Positions 23,617-32,836 of a stretch of 64,000 bases of DNA are shown piece by piece. The translations under genes and the position numbers were made by a program. Numbering within the stretch: position 1 is the stretch's first letter; each line of letters begins with the position of its first letter. The DNA comes from Ascochyta rabiei (taxonomy: Eukaryota; Ascomycota; Dothideomycetes; Pleosporales; Didymellaceae), in contig NC_082417.1 in the NCBI RefSeq assembly GCF_004011695.2, forward strand, positions 1,116,001-1,180,000, in the 5' to 3' direction. The notes beneath the pieces were generated by a model that was not told the origin of the DNA, ran no database searches, and saw nothing but the letters and a program-made list of their open reading frames with translations.

Positions 23617-24719
23617 ATGACCAAGAAGGGGGAAGCTGCAATGTTAAAGGCAAGATTAAGAAGCATATTCTCGCACTCTGCGCCTCGCTGGGAGCCCTCA
23701 GACATCCGCTCCGAAGACTCGAGGCAAAGACTGAATTCGGACTCTCAAAGCACATCCACAAACTCCAAAGATACGCCTAACGAGCGCATAACCTTCCATA
23801 TTAAGTCCTCGCCCTCTATTACACCACCAAATTTCAATTCGAATACCCAATTGCTCAAGCCCCGTAAGTCGACGATAAGCTTGACGTCGATACCGGACCC
23901 GGAGCTCGATGCACGCACGAACTTCCAATGGCAGTCGACTCTTTTTGCAACACTACCGCTGGAGATCAGGCGCATGGTGTACGGGTACCTGTACGAGGGC
24001 GAAACGATCCACCTCACTATTGGAGAGAGAAAGGAAAAGCTGGGCAGAAGAGGAATTAAATTCGGGAATTTTGTTTGCACACAAGAGCACATCGGGCAAT
24101 GCACATGTCGCGTAGTGATTGCGGGCAGTTCACTGGAGAAAAGTCTGCCGCAGGTGGACGCTGGGCATCTGGGCCTGATACGGAGTTGCAGACGCATGTG
24201 CGTACACAATCCCATTGCTTAGAAATTGTAGAGACAGTGCTCACGCGAATCAGGTACTCCGAGTGCATATACTTCCTTTACGCCGAACACACTTTCTCGC
24301 TCCTACACGCAAACCATCTCCTCGCCCTCCCCAAGCGCATACCGGAACAACGTCTCAATGCGATTCGCCACCTTCGTCTGCGCTGGCAGATCCGCGCCCT
24401 GCCGTATCTGCGTCGAATTTCCTCGTCCAAATATGCCTATCGCGAGGACACGGCGAAATGGGAAACGGGCTGGCATGTGCTGGCGAGTATGAAGGGGCTC
24501 GAGAGTCTGTCCGTAACGCTGATTGACCCAAGCAATCAGGGCGTTTGGGAGGAAAAGTGGCTGGATCTTGAAGACCAGTTGATGGAGCCTGTCAAGCAAG
24601 TGAAGGGAGTGCGAGATTACGAGCTGGCGCTGCCGTACGCTAGTTGTGACATCGATAGAGACATGGGCGGGTGTGGCGTTAGGCTCAGAAGGCCGGATGA
24701 AGGAAAAGTGCAAGCATGA
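23617..24719 (+). CDS. DUF7730-type protein, diverged copy 3
   Basis: Exons 23617-24197 and 24254-24719; 348 aa. The core starts with FATLPLEIRRMVYGYLYEGE (LP-E-R--V-Y pattern), followed by LIRSCRRM, where the intron (GTGCGT...AATCAG) falls, then YSECIYFLYAEHTFSLLHAN and IPEQRLNAIRHLRLRWQI. That order is typical of DUF7730-domain proteins. The N-terminal 90 residues are Ser/Thr-rich and probably disordered. Its intron sits at a different place from copies 1, 2 and 4, so it belongs to another subgroup, the same one as the pseudogene at 26.8-27.4 kb. Function unknown. Confidence 0.8.
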
Positions 24720-24821
24720 CCATGATCAAACGATCAGGAGAGGTGGAATGCAGCGATGTCATGATCATTGGTCATTATGCTATGTACATCTACACATCAA
24801 AGTCCGCCACAACGTCCCCGT

Positions 24822-26078
24822 CTACAAGCCAAAACAGTTGGCGTAGTACGTGACAGTAGCAGGCCAGTCGGAGAACATGGCTTTGATCTTGACCTGCCTT
24901 GCCAGCACGTCCAGCACCTTGTACATGTCCCCGTCGTTGTTGACCACGCTCTTGACGTAGTCGTAGTAGTATCCACCACCACCAATCTGCAACCATCCCG
25001 AGCGCTCGAAACTCCACGCGACAAGCTCCAAATCATTCTCCTTGGCAGCAATAGCGTACTCAGAGGGTACAATCTCGCCGGTAGCATTGTCGACTTTGGT
25101 CAGCGCGAACATAGCGGGCGCCATGATCTTGACACCGCGCTCAGCCAGCGCAGGGAGGCTGGCAGTGGCGTTTGCATAGCCGGCGGGCGTGTCGACACGC
25201 TCGTCGAGGTAGACGGCCTGGGCGCCAAACTTGGGCTCGTTGTCGATCCAGTAGAAGATATCCGCGGGCAAGAAGCTCTGGGGCCAGACACGCTCGGGCG
25301 CAATGTTCTTGGCTTTGAAGGCATCGATCATGTCCTGCGCGTACTGCTCCTGTGTGTACCCGTTGAACGGCATCTTGACCTCGGGTGTCTTCAGCTCGGC
25401 TGTGAACTTCAGATCCCACGAGTCGACGGTGTCGATATATTCGTTGAGTGTCATGAGTTTGGGGCAGCCTGAGGCGTACAGGTCGGTGCGGAAGTAGGGC
25501 GTGCCGTCCATGTATTGCTTGACTGTCGTGCCATTGGGGTTGAAGCCGTCTTGCTTGCCGCAGAGGGTATGGAATTCCGCAAGCGTGAGGTCAGACGTGC
25601 AGCATTTGACTGACGCAGGAGTAGTTCCGTTGGCCGGGGTGAACGGGGTGGTGCACTTGCTCGCAAGCGTGGTGTTGAGGATGTTGGTGGTAGTGTGCAG
25701 ATCACACTGCGCATGACGGCAGACTAGTTGCTTATCTGCGGTGAATGCAACATCGCACTCAATGATACCAGCGCCCTGGCGGCGAGCTGCATTGTATGCT
25801 GCATATGTATGCTCGGGGTATTGGAGCGATGCGCCGCGGTGGGCGAAGACGAAGTCTGATGTCTTGAAAGGTCCTTCTGAGCAGCTCTCGAGCTTCTCTT
25901 TCAGCGCGCCCTCGTCCATGTCGTTGACCAAGAAGTAGGGTCGGTCGCCAACCTGGACATTGAGCTTCGTATGGTTGTGCTTGCTACCATGCTTCTCTGA
26001 GGAGTGGTGACCAGTGCGAGGCAAAACGGCGGCAGAAGCGAGGCCCAGGACAAGCGAAGAAGCTACAAACGAGCGCAT
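24822..26078 (-). CDS. Secreted glycerophosphoryl diester phosphodiesterase
   Basis: Single exon, 418 aa, true ATG at 26078. An N-terminal signal peptide (MRSFVASSLVLGLASAAVLP) precedes a His-rich linker (HHSSEKHGSKHNH). The GDPD domain starts with FVFAHRGASLQYPEHTYAAY (catalytic HRG, E), IIECDVAFTADKQLVCRHAQ (E-x-D, His), KFTAELKTPEV and a late LVAWSFERSGW. Several N-x-T/S glycosylation sites and paired cysteines fit an extracellular enzyme that would release glycerol phosphate and alcohols from phospholipid-derived diesters. It is unlike the membrane-tethered Pgc1-like GDPD at 10-11 kb; the two are not recent duplicates. Confidence 0.92.
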   Translation of the reverse strand: MRSFVASSLVLGLASAAVLPRTGHHSSEKHGSKHNHTKLNVQVGDRPYFLVNDMDEGALKEKLESCSEGPFKTSDFVFAHRGASLQYPEHTYAAYNAARRQGAGIIECDVAFTADKQLVCRHAQCDLHTTTNILNTTLASKCTTPFTPANGTTPASVKCCTSDLTLAEFHTLCGKQDGFNPNGTTVKQYMDGTPYFRTDLYASGCPKLMTLNEYIDTVDSWDLKFTAELKTPEVKMPFNGYTQEQYAQDMIDAFKAKNIAPERVWPQSFLPADIFYWIDNEPKFGAQAVYLDERVDTPAGYANATASLPALAERGVKIMAPAMFALTKVDNATGEIVPSEYAIAAKENDLELVAWSFERSGWLQIGGGGYYYDYVKSVVNNDGDMYKVLDVLARQVKIKAMFSDWPATVTYYANCFGL

Positions 26079-26799
26079 CGTGAAGACCTTCGAGCTCAGA
26101 AACTTGGAGACTGAGTAAGAGATCGTCTCTGCAGCTTGTGTACCTGGCGGCCAGCCCTTCTTATCTTTACCCTGTCCATACTGGTATTCCGAGTCCAGTC
26201 AGTCCCATGCGTGTAGCGTAGCCACACGGAACTTCCCCCAGCAACCCCATCCAATTTTCCAGCGTATCTCCTGCACGTGGGGAGCTACCCTGGGACGAAT
26301 CTCTTGGTGTGCAAAGAGGCTGACGGAATACTGGAGGACTCCAGTGACCAGGTCGGGGGCTATGCGAAGACGGCTAAAGCGCCAAGTGCCAGCCACATGC
26401 CAAGTTGCATGTTGCAGCGCACGTTGCGTAATGGCTGAACGAGATTTGGAGGTTGGAGATAGCCGGCGAAGAACCGATGATGTACCTGCCGAGCTGAGCT
26501 TGAGGTTCTCTCGGCGAATCCTTCTCTACGTCACCCTAGTAACGTTCTCGGTCAACATCTTCATTCTGCTACACTCTGCGCACCTGCACCAATCACTGTG
26601 TCAGATTTTAGTGAAGAGATCGTGTCCACAGAACAGGCCTGTGCCTCGAAAGTCCAAGAGGTTGCAACCGCGTAGAGCCGGCTATTCAGGAAGCTGTAGT
26701 AGATCCCAGGTCGACATCGACCGAGCACCTTCGATCCGACAACACAAGGACGAAGTCATTTGGCGCTGTGATGGATTCTACAGGCTCCAGAAGCTCTAG
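26079..26799. other. Intergenic region, promoter of the secreted GDPD and more
   Basis: About 720 bp. A plus-strand frame at 26344-26799 has one hydrophobic patch but no recognised domain, and I do not call it. Confidence 0.45.
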
Positions 26800-27450
26800 C
26801 TAGTATCGTTTCCAGTATGCGTTGTAGTCACTGGGATTCTTGAAGTAAAGGACGATGTGAGGTTGCCGAAGACCAGTCATAGCACGTAAAGCGCTCCAAG
26901 ATTTCGTCCATGCTTCAAAATCGAGCGCGCCTGATTCGATTCTCAACGTGCGCTTATAGTGGAAGCTGTTCAATTCCCAGATAATGCTCAGATTTTGAAT
27001 TCCGGTCAATCGCTGTGGTTGGACGTAGAAGAAAGATAGTCCAAAACTGGGCAATCATCTTCGCACGCGGACAGCATAAAGGTACTATTTGCACAAAGGC
27101 GTTTAATTGCTTCCGATTATCTGAGGCAGAGTCAACACTTGCAAATGTATGTTACAAATCAACAATAGGTAACTTACATCTGGCGACAGGTTCTCAACAT
27201 AGAAGGTTGAAAGTCAGGTTTGGAGCTGTTTGAACCTGCGCTGTCTCTGCAACGATAGATACGAAGCCTGCAATTGTATATCCAGAGCTCGATAGCGGTG
27301 CCTCCAAGGATCTCGTTATATACCATACGTCGTCTTTCCAGAGGCAGCTTGGCCATGAATGTCGATTGCGACTGATCGAAGGTCTTCTGGTCGCCATTAT
27401 GCTCGACCAATGGTAGTGTAAAAGACCGCAAGCGGGGACCTGGAGCTTTA
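26800..27450 (-). pseudogene. DUF7730-type pseudogene
   Basis: Read on the minus strand. The first block LPLVEHNGDQKTFDQSQS then FMAKLPLERRRMVYNEILGG resembles the LP-E-R--VY start of the family and ends at LRTCRQM with a good donor (GTAAGT at 27177). The next exon should begin with a Tyr codon, as in copy 3 (YSEC), but reads TAA at 27119-27117 followed by SEAIKRLCANSTFML. About 60 nt later the homologous reading (SFFYVQPQRLTGIQNLSIIW) continues in another frame to a stop at 26800. There is no ATG in frame upstream before a stop. A nonsense codon, a frameshift and a missing start make this a decayed gene. Confidence 0.7.
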
Positions 27451-27851
27451 GGTTTTCATCTAGAATCGTATGGCTTACGTCCGACTACTCAATCTCTCAC
27501 TCTTGATCTGAGGCCGCAGAAAATGCCCCAAAGCAAAGGGCTGCAGTGCACCCAAAGAAGTCCTTTGTAAGTGGTTATTGCTACCCAACCAAGCGCCTTC
27601 ACTCCTCGTTTCCTAGCCCTACCGTGAAAATACCTCGTCATTACGGACGCGCAGTGTTGTCGGTTAGTTGACGGAGCTGAGAAGAGGAGCTGTGGCTTAT
27701 TCTACCGTTTAACAACAGTGGATCCACCCAATTAGTAAATGACTTCGCCCCTCAGGCCACCCACGAGGTCGCACAGAATTCTCGAACACACTCAGTGCAG
27801 GGACGCGAATATAAGATTCTGAAACTCAATCAAATGCTCATTTGGTAGAAC
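27451..27851. other. Intergenic stretch, nothing recognised
   Basis: About 400 bp between the pseudogene and the RidA-family gene. No coding support, RNA gene or repeat seen. Confidence 0.5.
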
Positions 27852-28302
27852 TTAGCCCAAGTGTGCCTCAGCCTCGATCTCAATTTTCATGAGTTTGTAC
27901 AGTGCAACCACCTGCACGACCGTCAACAACGGGCCGTGAGCTGTAAATCTCTCTTTCATGGTGCGAATGATAGGCTCCGCGATCTCATCCAGTGGGACCG
28001 TGATGTATATTCGCAACTTGTAGACTTGCTCCAAGCCTTTCCCGCCAGCTTGTTGGAGAGCGTGTTCCACGTTATTGAAGGCCTGATCGACTTCTTCCGA
28101 GAGTTGCTCGGGATATTCCTCGGTGGCACGATCCCAACCACCTAGAGGAGATTAGTTCGACAGACTCGGAAATGTAAGGCAATGACCTACCTTGACCGGA
28201 AATCTCGATACGATTGTCGATACGAACGGCCTGGCTGTAGTTGAGCTCTTTTTTGGAACGCTCACCGAAACCAGGGTAATCGAAGTATTGCAAGTGTGAC
28301 AT
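27852..28302 (-). CDS. RidA/YjgF/Tdc4-family protein, atypical active site
   Basis: Exons 28302-28191 and 28141-27852 (intron GTAGGT...CTCTAG); 133 aa. Family features are YSQAVRIDNRIEISGQGGWD, EEVDQAFNNVEHALQQAGGK and the C-terminal LMKIEIEAEA. RidA enzymes deaminate reactive enamine/imine intermediates using a conserved Arg shortly before the K-I-E-I-E-A strand. Aligned by eye, this position is Ala (VVQVVALYKLMKIEIEAEA), so classical imine deaminase activity is doubtful and the protein probably belongs to a non-archetypal subgroup. The ATG at 28302 is the first in the open frame. It is flanked by decayed genes. Confidence 0.85.
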
Positions 28303-28445
28303 GGCCGAGGAATTCACTCGTGACAATAGAAAGTCGTGATTCTTAGCCTGCGGGCTATCCGGCAATTGCAGATTGATTGTGTTGTAGTCGGAAGTAAGAA
28401 CGGACCAGCTTCACAGTGTGCTTTTTTGCAGGTACCTTTGCATCT
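28303..28445. other. Short intergenic region upstream of the RidA-family gene
   Basis: About 140 bp separate the RidA start from the next predicted stop codon on the same strand; presumed promoter. Confidence 0.35.
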
Positions 28446-28757
28446 TCATATATGTGACCCGTTGCCAGCCTGATCGGCGAGGTACTCATCAGCTTTGGGG
28501 TTCTTGACGATTGTCTCCCAATCTCCGCTGCTCGCCAAGTTCGATTTGTCAGTGTGGCTTATGCACCCCGCACCTTTCGTACAGGGGGGATGCTGGGCAA
28601 GCGAATCCGCCCTCTGCTGATATCCTGATAATGGAGTAGGAGTTGTCGAAAATGAGAAGCCAAGATGGTGTTTACTTACCGCCGTGGAAGTCGCGTCATG
28701 CTCACAAATAAGTGGGGCCACTGAATCTGTTAACCCCTTGCAGATCACCAACAACAT
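28446..28757 (-). CDS. Small unrecognised two-exon reading frame
   Basis: Possible exons 28757-28680 and 28616-28446, joined by a strong GTAAGT...ATATCAG intron of 63 nt; 82 aa. The second exon reads like a real protein end: QHPPCTKGAGCISHTDKSN, GDWETIVKNPKADEYLADQ and a terminal AGNGSHI. The N-terminal exon is less convincing, and other frames upstream (to about 29010) are also open and protein-like, so the true 5' structure may differ. I do not recognise the family. It could be the 3' end of a larger decayed gene. Confidence 0.3.
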   Translation of the reverse strand: MLLVICKGLTDSVAPLICEHDATSTAVSKHHLGFSFSTTPTPLSGYQQRADSLAQHPPCTKGAGCISHTDKSNLASSGDWETIVKNPKADEYLADQAGNGSHI

Positions 28758-29116
28758 CAAACGGGCACCTGATCTGTTCCGTGTCACACACCGACCTGGA
28801 GATGTGTTTCATCACAGGTATATCGTGTTTATCCACAATCTTTCCTTGATGAATATTGGGTTGCGCTCTTCGAACTCTTGGTCTGTCCCGCAGCATGCAA
28901 GACAAATGTAGCCTCCAACAGGAATTATTGAGAAATTCCGCAAATTGAAAGGACTGATACTGAATACGCCGAGCTCCTTGCCGCGCTGCTCTATATCAAC
29001 TGCTGTTGAGTCTTAATATCTCTCCGCCTCAAGCTCTAGCAAGCGCCAATCTTCTGGCGCTTGACGTCGGATTATAAGAGTTAGAACCTGGCTGTTGAAT
29101 TCTCGTCACGGTAACA
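28758..29116. other. Region of ambiguous coding potential
   Basis: On the minus strand one frame (about 29010-28820) reads RGKELGVFSISPFNLRNF then IIPVGGYICLACCGTDQEFE up to a TGA, without an ATG, while another frame is open nearby. I cannot resolve a gene. Confidence 0.35.
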
Positions 29117-29970
29117 ATGTCGGCCACAAATGCTTCAACGCTCTATACCAGGATCACGCAGCATATCTCAACAGTTGCTAAAGCCCTAAAGGAACTGCGT
29201 CACAACCCTGATCATCTGGATGAAGATGTGACCTTGGAACCCATTCCAATAGTAGGCTCTGTCAAACTGCACGGCACTCACACAGACATACTGGTCTATA
29301 GTGATGAAAAGATCATCCTTCAGTTAAAGAACGGAAGCAACATCACTACGACGAATGACGACCAAAGTATCGTCGCCGCAATGGCAGACAAGATGGATGC
29401 TATCCTTGATATACGCAACAAATACCTCGCGTGCTGGAGGAAGCTTAACTCCAACACACCTCTTAATCCTCGACATCCGATCTTAATTACTGGCGAGTGG
29501 ATTGGTACCAACACTCAGAAAGACGTTGGCATTTCTTATCTCTCACGCCGCTTTGTTATTGTTTCGGTCAACATTAACAACTCCTGGATTCCAGACACTC
29601 ATTACCCTTGCATAGAATCTCCTTCAGCTTCCATCTTCAACGTAACCCATGGCGGCACTTTCCACGCTACAATGTACTCGGACGACATCGCACGCACCCT
29701 TTCCGAGGTTGAGCCACAGGCGGGAGCAGTCGCCACCTCTTGCCCCTTTAGCGCCTACTTCGGTGTTCACGGTGGAGGAGAAGGAAAGTCGGTCTGCGGA
29801 GGGATATGGAAGGGCTGGGACGGTTTCTGAAGTAGATTCGGAGTGATATCCTGACGGAAGAGAAAGGATACATTGAAGACAACATGCTCGACGAGGGGAT
29901 GCTGAGGATTAGCATCGCTAAGATTGCGAAGGTGCGGTACATGAGGCACGTGGAAATTGGACAATCATGA
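29117..29970 (+). pseudogene. RNA ligase-domain protein, broken by an internal deletion and a nonsense codon
   Basis: The ATG-initiated frame (29117-29830) carries nucleotidyltransferase motif I as VGSVKLHGTHTD (lysine of K-x-x-G), the motif III region ILITGEWIGTNTQKDVGISY, and the beginning of motif IV as FGVHGGGEG. Directly after this, where the family should give an I/V-V-W-K strand and motif V, the frame ends at TGA (29828). The next frame supplies a plausible family C-terminus instead: RDMEGLGRFLK, then a TAG at 29833, then IRSDILTEEKGYIEDNMLDE to a stop at 29968. Motif V is absent, so a segment of very roughly 100 codons seems deleted. The TAG fits a TGG changed by a G-to-A transition in TpG context. 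Ligase activity is not expected. Confidence 0.7.
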
Positions 29971-30183
29971 TGTGCTCGAAAAATCCAGAATCAACGGCGC
30001 AAGTGGAACAGGTGAAGGCCACGCCTGTTCCACTTCGTCGCTTACTAACTCAGATCTGGGTCGACTGCCACACCCACCTGTAGATTGGCACCACGGTAGT
30101 GCTTGGCGCGTCCCCCTCCACCTATACATTTGTCGTAGTGAAACTATCTTCCCTCCTGCCACAAACCTACTTCTCGTTCCCAG
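29971..30183. other. Short intergenic region containing a perfect hairpin
   Basis: About 210 bp between the RNA-ligase pseudogene and DUF7730 copy 4; it contains the inverted repeat listed separately. Confidence 0.5.
30001..30035. repeat. Perfect 12-bp inverted repeat (hairpin)
   Basis: Left arm AAGTGGAACAGG (30001-30012), 11-nt spacer, right arm CCTGTTCCACTT (30024-30035); all 12 base pairs match. It could act as a terminator-like RNA hairpin, a palindromic protein site or the trace of a small mobile element. The sequence cannot decide. Confidence 0.85.
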
Positions 30184-31015
30184 ATGCTGCCGAAGAAGCC
30201 AACCGCGTCTGGACTACTCGTCACCAGCAAGGTGAAGCGCCAGAAGATGCCAGACCCATATTTGTGAGTTATCAGACAGCGTATCAACGATTGCGTACAT
30301 GCCTGACAGAGCTGACAGAGGCAGGACAGCTCACAACGCAGCTCGATCGCCCCTCCTTCGCCTCCCTGCAGAGCTTCGAAATGCGATATGGAAGATGGTC
30401 TATTGCAACCAAACGATAGCTGTCAGTTTCCGTCATGGGCTCAACCACCGTAACCAACGCAAACTGCGATTCAAGCCGCACCATGATAGCTCGAACCCGA
30501 TTGTACCAGCGCCCGTATGCCGACAATTCTGGGCGGAGACCTCTGGGGTTTTCCTTCCCACATGCACTTTCAGAATTACCTGTCCGCACACATTCCGAGC
30601 ATTGGCTTTGTCGAGAAATCCGCTTCTCCCCCATATCAGAAGGCTTTGGATCTGCTCGATGGGAGACTTATCAACCCGCTTTCCCGCAAGCTGGGTCGAC
30701 GTCCTCACGTCATTTCTCGTCGGTCGGTTCGTGGGCTTAGAAGGCGTCAGATTCACAGTGCAAGGTCTGGCCTGGAGGATGGAACTGTTACAAGAACTCG
30801 ATGTCATGGTGGCTACAAGTTGGAAGAAGGTTGGGCTTCCAGCGACTATCCGGGCGTTCCAACAACACAAGCTGAAGAGTGAGCTCACTTCTTTTGCCTT
30901 CATGCCGCACCCTCATCCCATTTATGAAACCATCGATATGGTGCCGGTCAATAAAGAAATCCGCAAGCATTTGCTGCAATATTGCCCGCGCCGAGTCTCA
31001 AAGCGAACGAGGTAG
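30184..31015 (+). CDS. DUF7730 / F-box-like 'LPAELRN-IW' family protein, copy 4
   Basis: Exons 30184-30263 and 30325-31015; 256 aa. The short basic first exon (MLPKKPTASGLLVTSKVKRQ) ends in phase 2 at GTGAGT. Exon 2 then starts LTAHNAARSPLLRLPAELRN, as in copies 1 and 2. Shared blocks are PVCRQFWAETSGVFLPTCTF, RALALSRNPLLPHIRRLWI, FLVGRFVGLEGVRFTVQG and LPATIRAFQQHKLKSELTS, and the last residues (LLQYCPRRVSKRTR) match copy 1 (LLKYHPRRLSRRG). Closest to copy 1 by eye, although 15 kb away. Function unknown. Confidence 0.85.
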
Positions 31016-31146
31016 ACCAAGATAAGGTAGTCTGCAAGAAATGGTCAAGTTGGCTGACAGGATCGCAAGGATAGATAGTCTAGACCTTACTACAGCCTCA
31101 AATACAAATATAGATGATTGATCCGTATGGAAGACCTCATCTGATC

Positions 31147-32081
31147 TCACAGCTTTGCTCTATCATCAAGCAATCTCAACCCTGTCGCCACCTCTAATTC
31201 TTTCACTGCATCTCTCGTCTGTCCTAGGTTGACCTTGATGGTCCTCAACCCAGTCTTTTTTGCAAACTTTAAATTGATTCCGATGTCATCCAAGAACAGC
31301 ACGTCACCCTCTGTGACTTTTCCCTTCCCCTTTCCCTCACTGATCTTACTCATCTCACTTGTCGCCAACTTATAGGCCTCTGGATCCGGCTTTCGAACAC
31401 CCACCGCTGCGCTTCCCAAGAAGATATTGAAGTTCGTAGTAATGTCTGTAGAGTCGTTTGCGTGTGGGTTCGGGTGCGGACGGTGCTGTAACTCTTTGGT
31501 GAAGAGCACACCTTCGTCGTCGAGGATGTCAGTCGGAAAGGTGACGTTGTTGCTGAACGCGCCGAGGACAAACTTCCCGCTCTCCTTCAACTTGCGGAGC
31601 GCTGGGTACATGTATGGGTCTGGTTCGCGAGAGATCTTCATCATCCGCCAGAAGAGCTTCTTTGCGTCAATCGCTGGAACGCGTGGTGGTTTGCCGCCCT
31701 CGATGGCTGAACCGCCGCCGCCGCCGAGCGACTGTTGTTGGGTGACTTTGGCAAGATATTCGCGCCAGATCTCAGGGCGCGAGAGTTGTGACTTGAAGGA
31801 GGCGAACCAGTCGTCGTTCAGCTCGACCTCACCGCGTTCGATGAGTTGCCATGCGCCCGTGTCGTGAGGGCCTTTTTGTATTGCGTAGTTGATATAACCG
31901 ACTGGTATTCCGTTCTCAATTTCGTAATCGAGAATCGCTTGGAAAGGGCTTATGACCTGGAGCATCCTTGTGTGAGCCAATACCCAGACTACATGCCGTG
32001 CGAGTGTGTGGAAGGTGTGCTTACAACGACCCCACCAATGTCGAAAAGGATGGCTTTGGGAGGGGTTGGAGGCTGTGACAT
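31147..32081 (-). CDS. HAD-superfamily hydrolase (HAD-IA, epoxide-hydrolase N-domain/ACAD10-like)
   Basis: Exons 32081-32025 and 31956-31147; 288 aa. HAD motifs are complete: motif I AILFDIGGVV, reaching across the intron to VISPFQAILDYE; motif II GAFSNN; motif III lysine in GVRKPDPEAY; motif IV DVLFLDDIGINLKFAK. The first aspartate is the expected nucleophile. A Gly-rich insert (SLGGGGGSAIEGG) interrupts the cap domain. This subgroup includes phosphatases and the N-terminal domains of mammalian soluble epoxide hydrolase and ACAD10/11; the substrate is unknown. The start ATG lies in a 57-nt first exon with donor GTAAGC. Confidence 0.9.
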
Positions 32082-32836
32082 GTTTGCGACAGATTCAAGG
32101 GTATCTGTAGCTGCTGTGAGCGTACCATGGGGGTTTATTGTATGCCATAGTGGTGAGTGTCAATCTACTGAGTGAACCTCGGCAATGAGGAGAAGCTTAA
32201 TCGATAAGGATAGCCTTCACACTCGCGTTACAGAAGAAGCCGACCCTCAAGCATACTACTGGAGGCCGTTAGCGTTAATTTCGCTGCTTTTTAGATTTAA
32301 CAGAAGTTGCTAAAGTCTTACAATATTGTTTTAGGTTGCAAATACTCTAGGGAATAGCATTGAATACCTCCTGTATTGCCAAGGACTGTTGGCTTGCAGC
32401 CGGCTTTTTCTGCCATCTCAAGAATCTTCACTACAACCGGGAACAGATTGTTACGTCTACTTTCCACGTCCGTTAACTTCTCAACCGTGTGCGTGGAAGG
32501 CCTGACTCCGAGGCTACTCTATAGTCAGCCATTCGATTTGTCAGGCTCTCTTACAGGGTTCATGTGACAACATAACCCTAACCAAGGTGCATGCGCTTCA
32601 ATTATTGTTTTCGCGGGCAAAGTCCACTGACTGCACGGAAAAGTTAAACGGAACTGCAGCGTAGGTGGCTGGGTGCAGCCAAGCAAGGCGCAGTACTGTT
32701 TACCGAACTACCAAGACATCTAAGGAAGGTCATGATGCCACAAATCTTGACTTCCTGACGGCCTGATTCATGATGCCTCTAATCTTTATAGCCACGTCAG
32801 GTATCACCAGATAGGCAGACTTCATTCTACACCAAA
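32082..32836. other. Gene-free stretch containing dispersed repeat copy B
   Basis: About 750 bp between the divergent HAD hydrolase and surface-protein genes. The repeat fills the middle; no coding support. Confidence 0.55.
32219..32412 (+). repeat. Dispersed repeat, copy B
   Basis: About 190 bp similar to copy C. Shared landmarks are CACTCGCGTTACAGAAGAAGC, a TACTGGAGGC block, CTTTTTAGATTTAAC, GAAGTTGCTAAAGTCTTA, a T-rich AGGTTGCA-type block, TGAATACCTCCTGTAT and TGGCTTGCAGCCGGCT. No long open frame and no obvious terminal inverted repeat. Confidence 0.8.

Noticed and set aside
10038..26078. The two GDPD genes considered as a recent duplication
   Set aside because: They differ in targeting (C-terminal anchor against signal peptide), intron content and sequence around the catalytic motifs.
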